The notes below the pieces were generated by a model, which ran no database searches, was not told where the DNA came from, and saw nothing but the letters and a program-made list of their open reading frames with translations. Both the position numbers and the translations under genes were made by a program. Below, in pieces: positions 37,885 through 50,193 of a stretch of DNA of 64,000 nt; within the stretch, counting starts at the first letter, position 1, and each line of letters opens with the position of its first letter. Origin of the DNA: Alectoria sarmentosa (Eukaryota; Ascomycota; Lecanoromycetes; Lecanorales; Parmeliaceae); assembly GCA_009733775.1 (NCBI GenBank), contig WOGZ01000030.1, forward strand, positions 140,784-204,783, given 5' to 3'.

Positions 37885-38019
37885 TGTTGAAATTCGAATT
37901 ATATAACGTCAAGTCTTAACGGTCACGTGCGCACATTAATGCGCTCGTACATAAATCGCTCTTTCTTTCGTAACACTTTTAAAGCAATACAATTAAGTAT
38001 TCTACTTTATATTTTAACA
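37885..38019 (+). repeat. 3' LTR of Copia-A4 (135 bp)
   Basis: Same length and termini as the 5' LTR, with scattered transition differences. It is followed by the aagtt target duplication. Confidence 0.92.
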
Positions 38020-38179
38020 AAGTTTGTGATTATAAATACAATAACGACAAATTAATTTTAAATTGAATTTTAATAAATCGAAATTTTGTCCGCATTAAAT
38101 GTTAAGATTAATATTTAAAATTTTATAAATAAATTTGATCGATTATTCGAAATGTGAGAATTAATAAAATCGTTTTTTT

Positions 38180-41100
38180 AAAATTATAATAAACGCTAAA
38201 TAATAATATTAAGATGATTTCGCGAATGATAAACGCTCTTTTAAAATTAAATAATGATTATTTTCTTAAAATCATAATAACGACTTTTTTAAAATTAACG
38301 CGAGAAATAATTTATAAACGATATTTCAATTGAATCAATTAACGAAATCTCTCAAATTTATTCTTAAAAAGAATTTTGATAAAGTCGTTAAATATTTATT
38401 AATCGATAAAAACATATTTTAAAACGACATTCTCGGCGATAATTTATTTTTATACATAATAATGTTGAATATTAATATGCTTAATATGAATATGAAATTA
38501 AAAGTTTTTAATCAAAATTATGACGTCTTAATTATCACAATAAATCATCATTATTTAAAAACGTTTAACGTTTAAATTGAATTAATTAAGAAATTCGCGT
38601 AATCAAATCGTTTTTTTAATAATTTGAATTTGATCGATATATTCGATCTCATAAATTGAAAACGTTATTATAAATTATTATTTAAAAAATCAATTGATTA
38701 TCGCATTATCTATATTAAAAACATATTTAAAAATAAAACGTTAAATATCTTGATCGTTTATTTAATTAACGTCGATATAATTTGCGAAAAATTTAAAGTC
38801 GCCTTGAAACATAAATTGTCAAGTTTTTATATAATTTAAATATCGAAAAATGCGCTTAATCGCACTTTAATGAAAAACATTAAAATTTGAATCGTATCGA
38901 AAAATTATTAAAATTGCAAAGGCGATATTCGAGCGAATATTCAATATCGTATATATAAAAAAATCGACGACAAATTGATAAATGTGATGAAATTCTTTAA
39001 TAATCACGAAGTCATCTTCGACGATATAAAATTTATCGTTAATGATGAAAATTGAAATAATCGTTAAATCGATCATATTATAATTAATAAAGAATTTTCG
39101 ATATAAATTATTTATTCAAAACGTAAAATACGATTAATACAATTTTTTATAATCGTTATATCGAAATAATAAATATATAAACTCAAATCGATTATTTTAA
39201 ACTTTTTATGAAATTTATTTATAATCGTTTAAATATCAACTTTATCGAGATTCATAAATAAAATTTCGTTTATATAAATAACGACGATAATAATATTATT
39301 AATAAACATCGAAAAATCAATAACGATAAATTCGAAGTTCAACTTTTTGAAATATGTTGCTGTCAAGGGATCGCCATGTTGCTATGTTGCCAAGCTGCGT
39401 ACCTGCCTAACAGATATTTTACCAAGTTCATGGCTTGGCAAGAAGTTAATAAATAGCCAATTCTCATAAAAGAATCGATCAACTTACAACCACCCAAAAT
39501 ATGACCTTTCTGATGTATCACATTATCGACACCATTGTGTCGCCAACCATGAGCATATCGCCTACCATGAGCTTGACAAGCACCCCATAACCAACCAACC
39601 GTATTCCCAACAGTTGCGAAAATATTATATTAAATTTTAAAAGATTATTTTAAATCATATAACGTTTTCACAAATTTATAAACCTTGCTTTTTTTATTTT
39701 TTATTTCAAATCTCATAAATTATATCACATAAATTATCTTTTTAATATCGTTATATAAAAAAACGATTTTAACGTTTATTTATTAAAATTTTTAATTTAA
39801 AATTATCGCAAAAATGAAAATAATTTTATAATTTATAAATTTAATTATTAAAATGAAAATTTCATTGGAATCGATTTCTTCTCATTATTCGAAATCATAA
39901 ATTATTTAATAAATTTTATATTAAACGATTTTATTGATAAAATCTTTTTTGATTTTATAAATTCATTTATCTTTTAAAACACGCGCATTCGAAAATAAAT
40001 TTATTAAAATTCAAATATCGTTAATAATAAAAGAATCGATTTCGTTTTATATAATCATTTATTAATGCATTTTACGATAAAAATTCGTTATAATCTTTTT
40101 AAAGTTTCGAGATTTATAAAATTCAATAAAAACGACTTTGATTAATAAAACGAAAAAATTCGAAATGAAATTTCGATATAATTTCGTGATTTCGAACGAT
40201 TTCGCAATGAAAATAAATTTGAAAATTTTATTAATTATAAAACGAGTGATAAATTTAATCGTTAATATGAATAAAAATGAAAAAATTATAATATTATCGT
40301 TAAACGTATTAAATTTTTATTTAATTATAAATTTTAAATCAAATGCGTTTAAAACGATTACGACTTTTAATGAAATTTTTTTTAAGATTAAAATGAAATT
40401 AAAAAAATTATTAATTTTTTTTTCGATAATAATTGCATATTTTTTTTGACGTTTTTTTTTAAAATTATAAGTAAAGAAAAAGATAAATGATTTTTATGTT
40501 CGATGTTTTTAATGAGTTTGCGTTTATTACGATAAACATTAATTTGTTTTTTAACGATAACGATGTTTAATTCGAAAAAATGAGTTTGAAAAAAAAATTA
40601 TCGATTTAATTAACATTAAAGATAATAATTATTTTATCGTTATTTAAAGGCATACGATAATTTTTATTTTAATATTTTAAAAAACGCCCTTTAACGACGC
40701 GATTTTAATCTTTTTTTCAATTAATATTACGAAACACAATTTGATAATAATCGATTTAATCGATAATGCGTAAATGAGACACATTAAAAAAAATCGATAT
40801 TAACCTCGAATAAAATAATATCACGATTTATGATAAATTGAATATTACGAAAAATGTTAATAATTCGAACGAATTTTATTTAGTACTTTTGAAATAATTT
40901 GTTTTTTTTAAATATAACGTTGATTTTACATTAAATGATAACGTTTAAACGTTTAGATTTATTATTTATTTAAAAATTATCAAACACGATATCCTTTTAA
41001 ATGATATTCTTAAATACGATAATCATTCACTTAAAATCATTTCAAAAAACATCGAATAAATTTTAAAGATCGTTATAAATTAGATCGTTTTATCACTTTT

Positions 41101-42400
41101 CAAAAACAAGATATCGTTTATATAATTTCATTTTTATATTAATTATAAAATATGATTCAGAAATATCATCGAGAAATAAAATGAAAAAATTCATTTTAAC
41201 GCACATTTTAATCAACTTTTTGAGGTTTTGAACGCTCAAATAATTATAATATGCGTATTATATATAAAAGATTTTTTATCGATTTAAGATTTTGATAAAG
41301 ATTTTAAAGGCTTTTAATTATTAAAAATAAATTTAATTAAAAATTCATCATAAACGAAGATCTTTTTATTAACGATTATTAAAATTAAAAAAATTTCTTT
41401 TCAAATATCAAGCGCATAAAAACGATTTTGAATACATTTAAAAAAGAAACGTTATTTTTCGACGATAATATCGTTAAAAACAAAAACCAAAAAAAAATTC
41501 TATTTTTTTAATTATTTTTTAAAAATGAAAATGAAATTATAATCAAATACGAATTAAACGTTTTGAAGAATTAAAGTGCGTTTAATATCATTCATCTTAT
41601 ATTCAAATTCGATGTTTTCGAAATTAATAATTATACGATTATCGATAAAATCATTTATAAAACGTGAAAATTGAAAAGATTTAAAGATTTTAAAAATCGA
41701 AATGATGTAAATTACCTATATATTAGATGCAAATATAATCTTAAAATCAAAAAAAAAACATTATTGCAATAATAAATAAAACGATAATTTGCGTTTTATC
41801 GATAATTTTAAATTTGATAATCTCATAAACCTTTTTATTCAAGACCTCAAAATTTATAATAAATTCAAAAATCGTTTTAAAAACGACGGGAGCAACGATA
41901 AAAGAAATAAAAATAACATAAATGATAAAATAATAAACGATTTTAAATTGAATAATCGTTATAATTGCGTTAACATTATTAAATTGATCTTTTAATTTTT
42001 CAACGAATTTGAATTCAAAATTTTCTTTTTCTCGATCACATTTTTCACGATCTTCACGATCATGATTATTATAATTATTATAATCATTACGACCTTCGCG
42101 ATTTTTCTTATTTATGTCGTTTTTATTAAATCGCTTATTATGTTAATCACATTTATTAATATCATATCAATTCTTTTTATAATAAATATAATATTTGCAA
42201 ATTTGAATATAAATGCGAGAATTGTTGAAATTTGCGTTTATTTAAATACGATATTCGATGACATTTTTAACGATAATAAAAACAAACACGAATTATTAAA
42301 TATGTTTAAAAAAATCGTCAATAATAATAACGAGCGCATACGTTTTCGAGTATATAAAATCGAACAAATTAATAATAATGTTAAAAAATCGAATTATCGT
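38180..42400 (-). pseudogene. Copia-A3 pol and gag pseudogene
   Basis: Reverse complement of the Copia-A4 coding region: RNase H and RT from about 38,300 to 39,700 (active-site region near 39,262-39,300), linker near 40,140-40,450, integrase near 40,600-41,300, gag near 41,800-42,400. Stops are frequent on -. The open stretches on + in this interval are antisense shadows that survive because their codons lack RIP-sensitive CAA, CAG, CGA and TGG. Confidence 0.75.
39361..39612. repeat. Un-mutated solo LTR (252 bp) with perfect target duplication
   Basis: TGTCAAGGGATCG to CGTATTCCCAACA, flanked on both sides by gttgc (39,356-39,360 and 39,613-39,617). Removing it restores the Copia-A3 reading gaaatatgttgcgaaaatatt, matching other Copia-A copies. 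Composition is ordinary, with CpA and TpG intact, in contrast to the surrounding DNA. An ataaat word near 39,450 could be a TATA element. It matches none of the other LTR families here. Confidence 0.9.
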
Positions 42401-42999
42401 ATTATTTAACGTTTATTCAATCTCATAATGTTTATTATAAATGTCATAAATTTGATTATAATTCTCGCGACACGCATTATATTAAAAATTCAATCTTTTA
42501 TAAAAGTGATAAATCTTTCAATTTTTATCGAAAAAAATATCGCTCGATCGAATTGATTCTTAAATTCTTAAATAACGTTTATAAAAATATTAATATATTT
42601 TTACAATTTGTTTTCGCAAACGATCAAAATAAAAGATTTTAATTTAAAAATGTTAAAATTGAAAATGTTAAAATTTGAAAATTTATATTTTTCGAGCTTT
42701 TTTTAAGCATCAAAAACATTAATATAATATTCAATTTTATTTCGAAAATTATCTTTATAACGAATTTTCATTATCATATAAATTTTGTTATGCGTTTCGA
42801 TTCAAATTAAAACGTTTATTTTAATAATAACAAACTTTATTTCGACGATTGAACGATTATTTAAAACGTTTCTTATTTTGATAATAAAGCTTTTAATAAA
42901 TTTGATCATATCGATTTTAATTTAATATCACAATTTAATCAAATTTAAAAAGTTTTATATTTAACGCTTTTATTTAATGTGATTAATAATTTTCACATC

Positions 43000-45900
43000 G
43001 TTATAAATTAAGTTCAAAAACCTTTTTTTAAAACGAATGTGAGATTTGTGTGAAGTCTTTTACGCCTTTTTGATTACGCAAAAAACATAAAACTCTTTAT
43101 TAATGATCGTTTTAATTAAATCGATGTTTTTGAATAATTTAATTAATTTATGAACGTTTTAATGTCTTAAATGATTTATGCGGATATATTATAAATCGAG
43201 GATTTAATCGTTGATTTTGCGAAATGTGATAATAACATCATAATTTAAGTTTAAAAAAAAAAATCGAAATAAATTAATGAAAAAATAACGTTATTCATCG
43301 AATTGAATTGTTTTTTATATTTAAAAATAATATAAAATATAACGAATTTAATATCATGTTATTTAAGCATAGATATAAACATTAACGATTATTTAAAAAT
43401 AATTAAAATTTGATTAAATTCGCATAGACGTAAACAATAAAAATTATTGCTTTATAATCAAACAATGATATCACGATTATCAAATTCGATGTTATTTTAT
43501 ACAAATTTTATTAAAATGTTATTACGCATTAATTGTTTTTGAGAGATTAAATTCAAAGATAAATTTAAAATAAAAAAAACATTTATGAAAATAAACTTTT
43601 TTTTTTAATCATCGATAATGATATTAATACGTATTTTATTGATATTAATGAAAATGCGAACGTTTTTAATATTCTTAATGAGGCGAATATCGTTTAATTT
43701 GAGATCGAGAACGCGATATTGCACGAAACAATCTTTATTAAATATGAAATGTTAAAAATAAATACAATTCATCGTTTATCGCGAAAATGATGAATTATTT
43801 ATTTTAATCGTGAAGATAATCATGATTTTTTTTTAATTATCAAAAAATTCGATAAAGTTTCGATCTCTGCGATGACGTTTTTTATTATTAAATTTGTTAT
43901 TTTTTCGATCATTATTCTTTTTGTTTTTTTAAATTTATTATTATCATCATTATTATCATTATTATCATCATTTCTTTTATCGTTATTATCGTCAAAATTA
44001 TCATTATTTTAACGACTCTTATCAAAGAATTAATCGCATTTCGATTTAATATGATAATGTTTTTTATAATGAATATAATATTTAATGAATTTCTAAATGA
44101 TTTTATTATTAAAATCAAAAACAACGTTTTTTTAAGGTTTAATAATAATAATATGTTTTAAAGTTGAAATGATAAGACGAAAAAGGCGTTGAATAACGAA
44201 CGTAAAAATAAATTCTTGACGCTCAAAAGAAAGATTGATCATCGTTTAAATAAATTAAATAATAACATATTTTAATGAATAAGCTATTTCGATATTAATA
44301 TCATTTATAAATTTATAATTTTAAATGTAATAAATGAAATAAACGTTATTCGCTTTATTTAAGTTCGTATAAAAAAAAATGAAAAAGTTAATTTTCAACC
44401 TTAATTTAAATGATAAATTTGTGATATTATTATAAATGTTTTTAAGATAAACGATAAAGTTAATTATATTTTTGCATTAATCAAAATTTAATTTAAACAA
44501 TTAACGATATAAATCATTAAACGTATCGAAATCTTTAAACTTATTATTTTTATAAATGACATTTTATAAGACGTGCGCATTAATCTCATTTTCATGATTC
44601 ATAAACAAATTGTTTTCAAAACGATTTTTGATAATATTGATATAAAGTTTATATCTCAAATTTCATTTAATTCGCTTTTTTTCGATGATATCGATTATTA
44701 TTATAAATTCATTAAATGAAATGTTTTTAAAAATAATAAATATAACGAAAACCTCATTTTGTTTCATTTTGATAAATTTAATGAAACGTTATAACGTAAA
44801 AAATTGTCGCATCTCTTAAGATCATATTTAAAAAATTTCAAATTTTTTAAATTTCTTGATATAAAGCGAAAAATTATTATTAAATTTCACGTTAACGATT
44901 TCTTCGAATATTTTGATAATGATTTCGATATATTATTAAAAACACGAAAAATTTAAATGTTAATAAAAAAATTAAATTCAATAAATTGAATGATAATTTT
45001 AAAAAGATTTTTATTATTAATTAATTCGAAAAAAAACTCGCGAGTAAAATTATTGAGAATTATAATATTATCAAACAAATAAATAAATATATAATCGCGC
45101 CCTTTATTCTTCGAGCGCATTTTAAATTAATGATAAATTTTATTTAATATTTGATTATAAAAAAGAAAATCGTATTCGAAAATGCGTTTTATTAACCGAG
45201 CTCTTTTGAATTGCGCTCGAAATTCTTTTTAAAAAATGTTTAAAAATATGAAAAACGTGAAAAAACGAAAACGTTTAAATTTGTTTTGATTTATAAAAAA
45301 AAAAAGATAATATCTAAAACGCTTAAATTTGTCTCGACGAAAAATGTGATTAATAAATATGATTGAATCTTTTGATGTTTAAGAATCAAAATCAAAAAAA
45401 AACATTCAAAAATCTTTTATATTCTTTTTCAATCACAATTGACACGAAAGTCGTTAATATAATAACGATCGTTGATATAATAAAAGTCGTGTTTTGTAAC
45501 GAGATGCTCGTTATTATAAATAATTCATTATCATTATTAATTTTGATTTGATGTTTCGTTAAAAGCAATTTAATAATTAATATCATAATAACAATCGTGA
45601 AAGCAGAGTTTATAACGTATTTGCGACCCCTTTCTCATTTATCATAAATTTCATAAATAACGAAATAATATGTTTAATAACGTTTAATCGATTGATGAAA
45701 ATAATGCGCGTCTGATCAAACCCAATCTTAACTTTTTCATTTTTTAAATAAAAAATTATAATGTAGATTTATAAAATCAGGCGATCTTTCAAAAAGTTAT
45801 TTAATTATTACGTTTTGAATATAACTCATCGCTCAAAAATTGAAATTAATAAATAATTAATCATAATCATTTAAAAGCAGATTATAATCAATTTGACAAT

Positions 45901-46316
45901 TAGCGTTCATCAACGCCTCACGATTTATTATTTATAATTATCATATAAATAAACCGTTGAATTGAGTCAAATATATGTTCAAAACACGATTTATTAACAA
46001 AAATGATCACGTGTGATGAATAGGCTTAAGAAAGTTATTACGAAATGAATAATTATTTTATCGTTTAAATTTTGACATTACGATCCAATTTTCAATTATA
46101 CGCTTGATTGATGAATTAATTAATTTATGAATGATAAATAAATAATATTAAACGAATGCTCGCGATTTCGAACTCATAATTTATTAAAAATAAATAAAAC
46201 ATTTAATTAATTGAATAATCTATAATAAAGCATTTAAATATAAAATGTGTTAAGCTTCGATAAACCTTCCTTACCTTAATAAACCTTTCATATTTAATAA
46301 TTAACACATTTCAACA
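43000..46316 (-). mobile_element. Copia-C2: leftward 5' half of a copia-like element
   Basis: The 5' LTR (46,182-46,316) is at the right, then the leader (about 45,620-46,181) matching Copia-C1, then decayed gag and pre-integrase-like sequence to about 43,000. Near 43,150-43,190 the sequence parallels the Copia-B2 pre-integrase region at 27,015-27,060 in the same orientation. Integrase, RT and the 3' LTR are absent. It abuts truncated Copia-A3 at the left and lies inside Copia-A5 sequence at the right. Confidence 0.6.
46182..46316 (-). repeat. 5' LTR of Copia-C2
   Basis: Reads TATTAAAAATAAA at the left and AACACATTTCAACA at the right on +, i.e. TGTTGAAATGTG on its sense strand. It matches 19,063-19,200. 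The following sense bases, aaattatgagttcg, keep the TTATGAG of the putative anticodon-arm primer site. Confidence 0.75.
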
Positions 46317-47054
46317 CGCGCCCGAATATTATTTTCGCAATTTTAATAATTTTTTAATACGATTCGAATTTCGATATCTCTCATTAAAACGCAATTAAAC
46401 GCATTTTTCGATATTTCAATTATATAAAAAATTAAAAATTTATGTTTCGAGACGATCTTAAATTTTTCGTAAATTATATCGACGTTGATTAAATAAACGA
46501 TTAAAACATTCGATATTTCATTTTTGAATACGTTTTTAATATAAATAATATAATAATTAATTAATTCTTTAAACGATAATTTATAATAACGTTTTCAATT
46601 TATAAAATCGAATATATTAATCAAATTCAAATTATTAAAAAGACGATTTAATTGCGCGAATTTTTCAATTAATTCAATTTAAACGTTAAATGTTTTCAAA
46701 TAATGATGATTTATTATGATAATCAAAACGTTATAACGTTAATTAAAAACTCTCAATTTTATGCTCATATTAAATATATTAATATTCAACATTATTATAT
46801 ACGAAAATAAATCATTATCGAAAATGTCGTCTTAAAATATGTTTTTATCGATTAACAAATAATTGACGATTTTATCAAAACTCTTTTTAAGAACAAATTC
46901 GAAAGATTTCGTTAATTGATTGAATTGAAACATCGTTTATAAATGATCCCTCGTCGTCAATTTTAAAAAAATCATTATTAAAACTTTAGGAAAATAATCA
47001 TTATTCAATTTTAGAGAAACAATCATCATTTATAAAATCAACTTAATGTCATTA

Positions 47055-47327
47055 TCTTGAGAAAGATATCCTATTTATAAACAAGCTGATAACTATTTAA
47101 GAATAAAAACAATTTGTTGACAAATCAAAAATTGTTGAAAAAATGTTGAAATATTGTTGACGCATTGTTGACACATTGTTAACATTAATAATTTGTTATT
47201 GAAAAATTGTTGGAAAATTGTTGACAATCTGTTGATTAAAGTTTTAATTGTTGACGCGTTATTGTTATTGTCGCGTTTTTAACTTTTTGTTAAAGCGCGA
47301 TTTATATCCGATAGGGTTTCCGTAAAA
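47055..47327. mobile_element. 273-bp TA-flanked terminal-inverted-repeat element, copy 1
   Basis: Flanked by TA on both sides (47,053-47,054 and 47,328-47,329). The ends read TCTTGAGAAAG and TTTCCGTAAAA. Compared with copy 2 (62,138-62,410), which is the same length to the base, the ends have lost G/C by transitions. The middle is rich in ttgttgac-like words about every 10-20 bp. No open frame. It has the structure of a Tc1/mariner-type miniature element and sits inside Copia-A5. Confidence 0.85.
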
Positions 47328-48267
47328 TATTCAATCGTTAAAAAAACGATTTCATTGATTCTCACACTTCGAATAATCGATCGAACTTATTTATAAAATC
47401 TCAATTATCAATCTTGACGTCCTTTGCGAACAAACTTTAATTTATTAAAATTCAATTTAAAGCTAATTTATCATTATTATATTTATAATCATAAACTTTG
47501 CGAGCATTTGTTTAAAAGGTTTATATTTACGTGCGATTCAAATTTGAAATCAATATCGACATTCAAAAAGTCGCTATCATCAAATTTATTTAATTATTCA
47601 CGAGAATTCTTTAACAACATGATTTTCAAATGCTTTCAAATGCTTATAAACGTTATCACAATTATTATATTCATATTTTTAAACGTTATTGTCGTTATTA
47701 TCATCATTATCATTATCGCAATGTATCGATTATAATTTATATACATTTTATTAATCATTATTATTAAACATTAATATTTTAAAACGATTCTCGAAAACCT
47801 TGCGATCGATCGCATACATGCATATACAATTCGAAACATTTCGTTTAATCGAAAAATTTATTCTCACATATATTCATCGATCATGTATCGCTCGATTTTT
47901 GATATACATCAAATAAATTAAAAATAAATTTGTTAGAAAACGGTTTTTCGTCAAAAAATGGAATTTTTTTTATATAATATCATAACGAATATGTTTAAAA
48001 AAACATAATCGTTTTCAGATTTTTCGATTTTTCTTCGAATTCGACTTTTTTTTTCGAATTTTCATTGTTTTTATTCGATTTTAAATATCGCGAATTTCGA
48101 ATTTCATATTTGAATTTTGAAAAGTATAAAGAATATAAAGGGTGATAAAAAAAATGAGATGTTTTCACGTTTATAATCCGACGTTACGATTTACTTTTGT
48201 TATTCGACGTTAATTTTCTTTTTTATAATTCGAAATTCAAATTTAAAAAAATGCGAGCGAAAGAAAG

Positions 48268-48403
48268 TATTGAAATTTCGAATTACGTGACGTTAAGTCT
48301 TTTGACGTTACGTGTATTATTAATGCGTTCGTATATAGATCGCTTTTTCTTTCGTAACACTTTCAAAGTAATATAATTAAGTGTTCTACTTCATATTTTG
48401 ACA
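48268..48403 (+). repeat. 3' LTR of Copia-A5
   Basis: About 136 bp, starting TATTGAAATTTCG (TG mutated to TA) and ending ATATTTTGACA. It is preceded by the purine tract gcgagcgaaagaaag. Confidence 0.8.
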
Positions 48404-48731
48404 GGTTTTTCGTCAAAAAGTGGAATTTTTTTTATGTGACATCGTGGCGAATATGTTCAAAAGAACATAATCGTTTTCAAAAAAAATCCAAAAAAAAAAT
48501 CGGATTTTTTCACTATTCTTATTCAGTTTTGAACATCGCGAATTTTGAATTTTGTGTTTGATATCTGAATTATTATGGGGCGTTTTCGATTACTTTTTCG
48601 AATTTTTTCGATTTTTTCGACTTTTATTCTTTTTATTCGACGTTTAAGTTATATAACATCTCGAATGAAAAAAATAAAAAAGGGTGATTTAAACATTTTG
48701 ATTTTCGAATTACAATGCGATTATATGAGAA
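48404..48731 (+). other. Copia 3'-region remnant
   Basis: Starts ggtttttcgtcaaaaagtgg, a word found within the 3' regions of Copia-A and Copia-B copies, and continues with T-rich sequence related to the Copia-B2 3' end (attcgacgttta). It is a leftover of the element that Copia-A5 inserted into. A 90-codon open stretch overlapping it is a by-product of AT bias. Confidence 0.55.
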
Positions 48732-48868
48732 TATTGAAATATATTAATTATTTGAGATATGAAAAATTTATCGAAATAAAAAAGATTTGTCGAGACTTAA
48801 CACATTTTATATTTAAATGCTCTATTGCAAATTATTTAATCAATTAAGTATTTCATTTACTTTTAACA
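48732..48868 (+). repeat. Copia-C LTR, isolated copy
   Basis: 137 bp, TATTGAAATATAT to TTTTAACA, matching 19,063-19,200 in the same orientation. The flanking 5-mers (gagaa and atttt) do not match. It is therefore not a simple solo LTR: one flank has been replaced by deletion or another rearrangement. Confidence 0.7.
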
Positions 48869-50058
48869 ATTTTAACGAAATTTTTATCTCGATAATTAAA
48901 TTTATAAATTATAAAGTTATTTTCGTTTTTGCGATAATTTTAAATTGAAAATTTGAATAAATGAACGTCAAAATCGCCTTTTTATATAACGATGTTGAAA
49001 AAACAATTTATGTGATATAATTTATGAGATTTGAAATTAAAAGCAAAAAGAATAAGGTTTATAAGTTTATAAAAATATTATATAATTTGAAACAATCTTT
49101 TAAAATTTAATATAATATTCTCGCGATATATTTTAAGAAATTGAATTTCGAGTTTATCGTCGTTAATTTTTCGATGTTTATTAATAATATTATTATCGTC
49201 GTTATTTATATAAATAACATTTTATTTATAAATTTCGATAAAATCGATATTTAAGCGATTAAGAATAAACTTTATAAGAAGTTTGAGATAATCGATTTGA
49301 ATTTATACATTTATTATTTTGATATAACGATCGTAAAAAATCGTGTTAATCGCATCTTATATTTTAAATAAACAATTTAAATTAAAAAGTTTTTTATCGA
49401 TCATAATATAATTGAATCGATGATTATTTCAACTTTTATTATTAACGATAAGTTTTATATTATCGAAGATGATTTCGTGATTATTAAAAATTCCCGTTAC
49501 ACTTATCAATTTGTTATTGATTTTTTAATATATATGATATTAAACATGCGTTCGAATATCGCTTTCGCAATTTTAATAATCTTTTAATATAATTCGAATT
49601 TTAATGTTTTTCATTAAAGCGCAATTAAACGTATTTTTTGATATTTCAATTATATGAAAAATTAATAATTTATGTTTCGAGGCGATTTTAAATTTTTCGT
49701 AAATTATATTGACGTTGATTGAATAAGCGATTAAGATATTTAACGTTTTATTTTTAAATACGTCTTTAATGTAAACAATGCGATAATCAATTAATTTTTT
49801 AAATGATAATTTATAATAACGCTTTTAATCTGTGAGATCGAATATATTAATTAAATTTAAATTATTAAAAAAGCGGTTTAATTGCGCGAATCTTTTAATC
49901 AATTTAATTTAAACGTTAAATGCTTTCAAGCAATGATGATTTATTATAATAATTAAAACGTTATAACGTTAATTAAAAACCTTTAATTTTATGTTCGTAT
50001 CAAATATATTAATATTTAACATTATTATATACGAAAATAAATCATTATTGAAAATATC
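48869..50058 (+). mobile_element. Copia-A6: RT and RNase H fragment
   Basis: Matches Copia-A4 from about 35,440 to 36,615. The RT active-site region reads VVIYINNILFINFDK near 49,200-49,240. It ends inside RNase H at 50,058, where the Copia-A7 LTR begins, so Copia-A7 inserted here. The left end abuts the isolated Copia-C LTR. Stops throughout. Confidence 0.75.
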
Positions 50059-50193
50059 TGTCAAAATATGAAATAAAACACTTAATTGTATTACTTTAAG
50101 AGTGTTACGAAAGAAAAAGCGATTTATATACGAGCGCATTAATAATACACGTGACGTCAAGAGGCTTGACGTTATGTGACCCAAAATTTCAAT
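50059..50193 (-). repeat. 3' LTR of Copia-A7 (135 bp)
   Basis: TGTCAAAATATGAAA to TTTCAATA on +. It contains the dyad acgtgacgtcaag...cttgacgttatgtg and a tttatata word. A pyrimidine run on + (ctctttttcgctcg) follows, which is the polypurine tract on the sense strand. Confidence 0.88.

Larger units (their letters stand above)
30434..38019 (+). mobile_element. Copia-A4: complete Ty1/copia-type element
   Basis: Two 135-bp LTRs (30,434-30,568 and 37,885-38,019) bound 7,586 bp, with a perfect aagtt duplication on each side (30,429-30,433 and 38,020-38,024). A polypurine tract, gcgagcgaaagggaa, immediately precedes the 3' LTR. Order on + is long leader, gag, integrase, RT, RNase H, then about 1 kb of non-coding 3' region. 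It inserted into Copia-A3 and gives the reference layout for the family. Confidence 0.95.
22393..43000 (-). mobile_element. Copia-A3: leftward element split by Copia-B2, Copia-A4 and a solo LTR
   Basis: The pieces are 22,393-22,896 (3' LTR and 3' region), 30,052-30,433 (3' region), and 38,020 to about 43,000 (3' region, RNase H, RT, integrase and part of gag, with the solo LTR at 39,361-39,612). The pieces rejoin without gap using the target duplications ataat and aagtt, and match the order in Copia-A7. At about 43,000 homology to Copia-A7 ends abruptly against Copia-C2. The 5' 1.7 kb or so and the 5' LTR are missing. Confidence 0.8.
46317..48403 (+). mobile_element. Copia-A5: 3' part with RT end, RNase H and 3' LTR
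   Basis: Begins in RT at the point equal to about 36,113 of Copia-A4 and runs through RNase H (DNQ-type segment near 46,700-46,850) and the 3' region to a 136-bp 3' LTR (48,268-48,403). It is interrupted by the 273-bp TA-flanked element at 47,055-47,327. The left part is missing beyond the Copia-C2 LTR. The right-flanking ggttt belongs to another Copia 3' region. Confidence 0.75.

Noticed and set aside
36859..38019. A 1.16-kb LTR for the Copia-A family
   Set aside because: The segment starts TG and ends CA and recurs in several copies, but only its last 135 bp repeats at the 5' end of Copia-A4. A polypurine tract sits just before those 135 bp, and the target duplications fit the short LTR.
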